Below the pieces are notes generated by a model, which saw only the letters and a program-made list of their open reading frames with translations, was not told the origin of the DNA and did not search any database. This document shows, in pieces, positions 7,106-9,307 of a DNA stretch of 9,307 bases. The stretch's first letter is position 1, and each line of letters opens with the position of its first letter. A program made the position numbers and the translations under genes. Source of the DNA: an uncultured Rhodospirillales bacterium (GTDB taxonomy: Bacteria; Pseudomonadota; Alphaproteobacteria; Acetobacterales; Acetobacteraceae); the NCBI GenBank assembly GCA_903844785.1, contig CAIMVB010000377.1, forward strand, positions 1 through 9,307, in the 5' to 3' direction.

Positions 7106-7966
7106 TCAGCGCAGCGTGCGCCCTTGTCCCGCCTGGGCAACGACAAGCGGGCGGCCCACGAGCCCAATGGGGGCGGAGCGATAGGCATCAAGCCCGCGCC
7201 CGGGCGAAGCCCCGCCCATACCCCCTGCATTGCCGCCTTCAAGCGGGATGATCCGCGCCCGTTCCGCCCGGTTGCTGAGCGAAATCCCCGCCGAACTGGC
7301 CAGCCCCACATTGCCCCAACCGCCGCGCAGCCGCGCCAGCGCCATCGCCTCGGCGGAAGCATCCCCGGCATTGCGCGCTTCCTGTTCCCAGGCCGCCAGC
7401 ACCTTTGCCCGGTAGGGCGCCGCCCTTTCGGGGGTTTGCGAATGGTAATGCCCCGCCGCCTGGCGCCAATCCGCCCGCCCGCCATTCAATTCTGTCAGGA
7501 AGCGCGCGGCATATTGCGCATTGGTCAGCGGGTCGAAGGCTTGCTCAAGAGACGTAAAGGCATTGGGGTGATGATGCAGGTTCACCTGCATGCAGCCGAC
7601 ATCAATGATCCGCACACCACGGGCCTGCAATTGCCGGACATGGGCAATGGCTGCCTCTCGTGTTGGGAAAAATTTGCCCTCCCCCTCTGCGTTTATTGTC
7701 CAGGGCCAGGGGGCGAATTGGCCGGTTTCGGGATCGCGCCGGCCAGATTCAACCCGGCCAATAGCCTGCAACAGCCCGCGCGGTAGATTTGCGCTTCTTT
7801 CAGCCTCGGCAATGGCGGCGCGGCATAAATGGCCTTCGCTATAGCCCCTACCCGGCATGAGTTGGGCCTTGGCCGCACCAAAACACAGACCCAAGCCCGT
7901 AAACAGCACAAGGGCGGCAGCAAAAGGCGATATCCGAAGGCGTGCTGGGGTGCGGGCTGGCTTCAT
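7106..7966 (-). CDS. Secreted lytic transglycosylase, SLT domain
   Basis: 286 aa. The N-terminus is a signal peptide: basic residues, a hydrophobic core (about 14-30) and an AKA cleavage site before Q35. The SLT lysozyme-like domain (about 44-190) has LLQAIGRVESGRRDP with catalytic Glu73, PWPWTIN (86-91), VGCMQVNLHHHP (123-134, the G-x-MQ motif) and AAGHYHSQTPERAAPY (170-185). Such enzymes cleave the MurNAc-GlcNAc bond in the periplasm, leaving 1,6-anhydro ends. The C-terminal 90 residues are low-complexity, Gly/Ala-rich and not recognised. It converges with xthA across 8 nt. The subfamily resembles small SLT proteins used for local wall opening by flagella or secretion machines; with motB nearby a flagellar role is possible but unproven. 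No good ribosome site precedes the ATG. Confidence 0.87.
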   Translation of the reverse strand: MKPARTPARLRISPFAAALVLFTGLGLCFGAAKAQLMPGRGYSEGHLCRAAIAEAERSANLPRGLLQAIGRVESGRRDPETGQFAPWPWTINAEGEGKFFPTREAAIAHVRQLQARGVRIIDVGCMQVNLHHHPNAFTSLEQAFDPLTNAQYAARFLTELNGGRADWRQAAGHYHSQTPERAAPYRAKVLAAWEQEARNAGDASAEAMALARLRGGWGNVGLASSAGISLSNRAERARIIPLEGGNAGGMGGASPGRGLDAYRSAPIGLVGRPLVVAQAGQGRTLR

Positions 7967-7995
7967 ACGAAAGCAAGCGCAAGCCGCATGCCAGA

Positions 7996-8024
7996 TTTAT
8001 TGTCTTACACCAGAGATTACGCAA
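7996..8024 (-). promoter_or_regulatory. Possible promoter of the lytic transglycosylase gene
   Basis: On the minus strand TTGCGT (8024-8019) is followed after 17 bp by AATAAA (8001-7996), in an AT-richer stretch upstream of the ATG at 7966. Matches to consensus are partial, so this is a weak call. Confidence 0.25.
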
Positions 8025-8080
8025 GAAAACTGCTGGTTGATATTGCAAAAGGTCATTTTGCTGCGCTGCAAAAAAATATC

Positions 8081-8109
8081 TTGCAAAGGTGAAGGGGGGC
8101 ACCTATATG
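8081..8109 (+). promoter_or_regulatory. Promoter of the small RNA
   Basis: TTGCAA (8081-8086, preceded by C) and TATATG (8104-8109, preceded by C) are spaced by exactly 17 bp. The CTTG...CTATAT pattern resembles the sigma-70 promoters reported, as I recall, for conserved alphaproteobacterial sRNAs. The predicted start falls at about 8116, the first base of the 5' hairpin, which supports the call. Confidence 0.65.
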
Positions 8110-8115
8110 CGGCGC

Positions 8116-8193
8116 GTACGGCGGTTTCCGCTGTACATTCTTGGACGTTTCCTCCCTAAACTTGGCGGTGTCTTCGGGCACCGCCCTTTTTTT
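8116..8193 (+). ncRNA. Trans-acting small RNA, alpha-r8/mmgR (suhB) type
   Basis: About 78 nt, lying between the divergent transglycosylase gene and the convergent amidohydrolase gene. It has three parts. A 5' hairpin pairs GTACGGCGG (8116-8124) with CCGCTGTAC (8128-8136), 9 bp with one G-U pair and a TTT loop. A single-stranded linker (8137-8163) contains TTTCCTCCCT at 8148-8157. A 3' terminator hairpin ends in seven Ts. The CCUCCC core is an anti-Shine-Dalgarno sequence. From memory, the alpha-r8 family (mmgR of Sinorhizobium, Rfam suhB) is about 77 nt, with the same two-hairpin layout and an invariant UUUCCUCCCU, so I assign it there. mmgR limits polyhydroxybutyrate accumulation in Sinorhizobium; the target here is unknown. 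A standalone sRNA is well supported; the family name rests on recall and needs a covariance search. Confidence 0.78.
8164..8193 (+). terminator. Rho-independent terminator of the small RNA
   Basis: GGCGGTGTC (8164-8172) pairs with GGCACCGCC (8177-8185), 9 bp with one G-U pair, closed by a C(UUCG)G tetraloop at 8173-8176. One C and seven Ts (8187-8193) follow. It is a strong terminator on the plus strand only; the minus strand lacks a T-run after the stem. Confidence 0.93.
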
Positions 8194-8201
8194 GCCTGCC
8201 G

Positions 8202-9137
8202 TCAGGCGCTTGGGTGCAGGAACTGCCAATCCACCCGCGCTAGCCCTTCCATCAAGCCGGTCATATCCCGCCGGAGCGGCCCAAAGCCCGGCAGGCGTTC
8301 GATCCGGGCCTCATCCATATAAAGGCTACGCGCCACTTCAATCTGCAGGGCATGGGCGGCTTCCCTCGGCCGGCCGTAATGGCGGGTCACGAAGCCCCCA
8401 GCATAAGGGTCATTGCGCCGTACCTTATAGCCAAGGCCGAGAAGGCTTTCTTCCACGAGACGGGTCGCGCGCGGGGTGCAGGCGGTGCCATGCGCATCAC
8501 CCAGGACAAAATGGGGCGGATTGGCCAAATGGGCCGGGTGCGCCGGCATGGAATGGCAATCAATCAGCAGGCAATAGCCAAAAAGCGCCCGCGTTTCGGC
8601 AATCAACGCGGCCAGGGCCGTATGATAAGGCTCCCAACAACTGCGGATACGCGCCTCGGCCTCAGCGAAGCTGAGTTTTCGCCGGTAGATATTCTCCCCC
8701 CCGGTTACGATCCGCGCCAAAGTGCCAAGGCCGGCCTGGACCCTTGGGCTCGCGCTATTGACCCAGGGCGGCAGGGGTTCAGCGAACATCCCTGGGTCCA
8801 ATTCCCAGGCTTCCCGGTTCACATCGCACCAAACCCTTGGAAAATTGGCCGAAATCAACGGCGCACCCAGATTGGGCGCCGCGCCGAAAAGCTCATCTAC
8901 AAAGGAATCCTCGCTGCGGCGCAGCGCGAGCGGATCAAGCCGGGCATCGATGAACAATTGGTCCGGATATTGCTGTCCCGAATGGGGGGAAGCGAAGACC
9001 AGGGGAATGGTCTGTCGCCCCGGCCGCATGATGCGAAACGGCTCGTCCAGGGCGGGCATGCAGGCGGCTTGCGTAGGGGAATTCATGGAATGGCACACAG
9101 AACCACAGGCGGGAAATTCTGTCACCTGAACTTCCAT
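8202..9137 (-). CDS. N-formylglutamate amidohydrolase family protein
   Basis: Up to 311 aa. Family landmarks in order: FASPHSGQQYP (48-58, H52), RRSEDSFVDELF (73-84, E76), WCDVNREAWELD (103-114), LLIDCHSMPAHP (190-201, H195), DPYAGGFVTRHYG (243-255) and ALQIEVARSLY (263-273, E267). These are the Zn-binding and catalytic segments of the FGase fold, related to carboxypeptidase-like metallohydrolases. The characterised activity is N-formyl-L-glutamate to glutamate plus formate, the last step of one histidine-degradation route (HutG). No other hut gene is in view, so the substrate is open and I withhold hutG. The family resemblance starts at about residue 31; ATGs at 9086 (294 aa) and 9059 (285 aa) are real alternatives, and 9137 has only a weak AAAGA upstream. 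The gene diverges from motB and converges on the small RNA. Confidence 0.85.
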   Translation of the reverse strand: MEVQVTEFPACGSVCHSMNSPTQAACMPALDEPFRIMRPGRQTIPLVFASPHSGQQYPDQLFIDARLDPLALRRSEDSFVDELFGAAPNLGAPLISANFPRVWCDVNREAWELDPGMFAEPLPPWVNSASPRVQAGLGTLARIVTGGENIYRRKLSFAEAEARIRSCWEPYHTALAALIAETRALFGYCLLIDCHSMPAHPAHLANPPHFVLGDAHGTACTPRATRLVEESLLGLGYKVRRNDPYAGGFVTRHYGRPREAAHALQIEVARSLYMDEARIERLPGFGPLRRDMTGLMEGLARVDWQFLHPSA

Positions 9138-9147
9138 TCGATGATCT

Positions 9148-9171
9148 TTAGTTATGATTAGCGTTGGTTAG
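9148..9171. repeat. Three TTAG repeats at 10-bp spacing between divergent genes
   Basis: TTAG occurs at 9148-9151, 9158-9161 and 9168-9171, each separated by 6 bp, so the repeats recur every 10 bp on the same helix face. They fill the 58-nt gap between the amidohydrolase gene and motB and overlap a TATGAT (9153-9158) that could be a -10 box for motB. A regulator site is possible. The pattern is reminiscent of, but does not match, the TTAA-N7-TTAA site of CtrA. Confidence 0.4.
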
Positions 9172-9195
9172 TCTTTGCGGGTTATAGGGGGAGTC

Positions 9196-9307
9196 ATGGC
9201 GCGCAAGGCAAGAGGCTCACAAAGCGGGGGCGACCTGATCGTCGTCCGCAGGGAGGAAGGCGGCGGGCACGCGCATCATGGCGGGGCCTGGAAGGTGGCC
9301 TATGCCG
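9196..9307 (+). CDS. motB: Flagellar motor protein MotB (5' part, runs off the window)
   Basis: Only the first 37 codons are present. The basic, Gly-rich start MARKARGSQSGG, then DLIVVRRE, and above all GGGHAHHGGAWKVAYA are the conserved cytoplasmic head of alphaproteobacterial MotB, immediately before its single transmembrane helix, which lies beyond the window. MotB forms the proton-conducting stator with MotA and anchors it to peptidoglycan through a C-terminal OmpA-like domain. A purine-rich AGGGGGAG (9186-9193) just upstream supports the ATG. The transmembrane Asp and the OmpA domain cannot be checked here, so a MotB-like paralogue or a truncated copy cannot be excluded. Confidence 0.85.
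   Translation, partial: MARKARGSQSGGDLIVVRREEGGGHAHHGGAWKVAYA

Noticed and set aside
7109..7121. GCGCA-GCG-TGCGC hairpin near the xthA/transglycosylase convergence as a terminator
   Set aside because: The stem is only 5 bp, has no T-run on either strand and lies inside the transglycosylase coding end.
7879..7887. Lipobox-like LGLC in the transglycosylase signal peptide
   Set aside because: The residue before Cys28 is Leu, not Gly, Ala or Ser, and a good AKA signal peptidase I site follows at 32-34; a soluble periplasmic protein is more likely.
7967..7989. Eight-codon upstream frame whose TGA overlaps the transglycosylase ATG (ATGA)
   Set aside because: It has no ribosome site, no attenuator-like hairpins and no biased codon run; one such overlap is expected by chance.
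7848..8102. Minus-strand open frame upstream of and overlapping the transglycosylase start
   Set aside because: It overlaps the signal-peptide region in another frame and has no recognisable features; the transglycosylase frame is clearly the coding one.
8089..8322. Plus-strand open frame starting with MKGGTYMRR across the small RNA
   Set aside because: It runs through the promoter, the sRNA and a strong terminator and then antisense into the amidohydrolase gene. The non-coding reading explains every element, and the protein has no family character.

Overview
This is a GC-rich chromosomal window that looks alphaproteobacterial. The gene order and protein types fit Rhodospirillales, perhaps Acetobacteraceae, but that placement is inferred from gene content and not tested. 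The spine is a housekeeping block that, from general knowledge, is often kept together in Alphaproteobacteria: xthA, erpA/iscA, dgt, argS, a SPOR-domain protein and nagZ. I see no insertion sequence, CRISPR array, tRNA or rRNA.

Layout from left to right: (1) positions 14-816 hold a minus-strand DUF1778 (ribbon-helix-helix) antitoxin and GNAT acetyltransferase toxin pair, joined by a GTGA overlap. It has its own promoter, and a perfect 8-bp inverted repeat (851-858/870-877) overlaps the -35 box. (2) Positions 889-5781 hold a tight minus-strand run dgt > argS > SPOR protein > nagZ with gaps of 7, 30 and 5 nt, probably one operon. (3) Positions 5963-7097 hold the divergent plus-strand pair erpA (A-type Fe-S carrier) and xthA (exonuclease III family), with only a few bases between them; xthA lacks a conventional start codon. 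(4) Positions 7106-7966 hold a secreted SLT-type lytic transglycosylase on the minus strand. (5) Positions 8081-8193 hold a free-standing small RNA on the plus strand: promoter, 5' hairpin, single-stranded UUUCCUCCCU segment, and a UUCG-loop terminator with seven Ts. I read it as a member of the alphaproteobacterial alpha-r8/mmgR (suhB) family. (6) Positions 8202-9137 hold an N-formylglutamate amidohydrolase family protein on the minus strand. (7) Diverging from it, the window ends in the first 37 codons of motB, a flagellar stator protein.

Themes: nucleotide-pool and DNA maintenance (Dgt, Xth), Fe-S assembly, arginyl-tRNA charging, and peptidoglycan turnover (SPOR protein, NagZ, lytic transglycosylase), next to the start of a flagellar motor locus. 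The accessory elements are the toxin-antitoxin module, which sits where scpA/scpB often follow nagZ in relatives, and the small RNA. The small RNA and the toxin-antitoxin operator are the two observations most worth following up.
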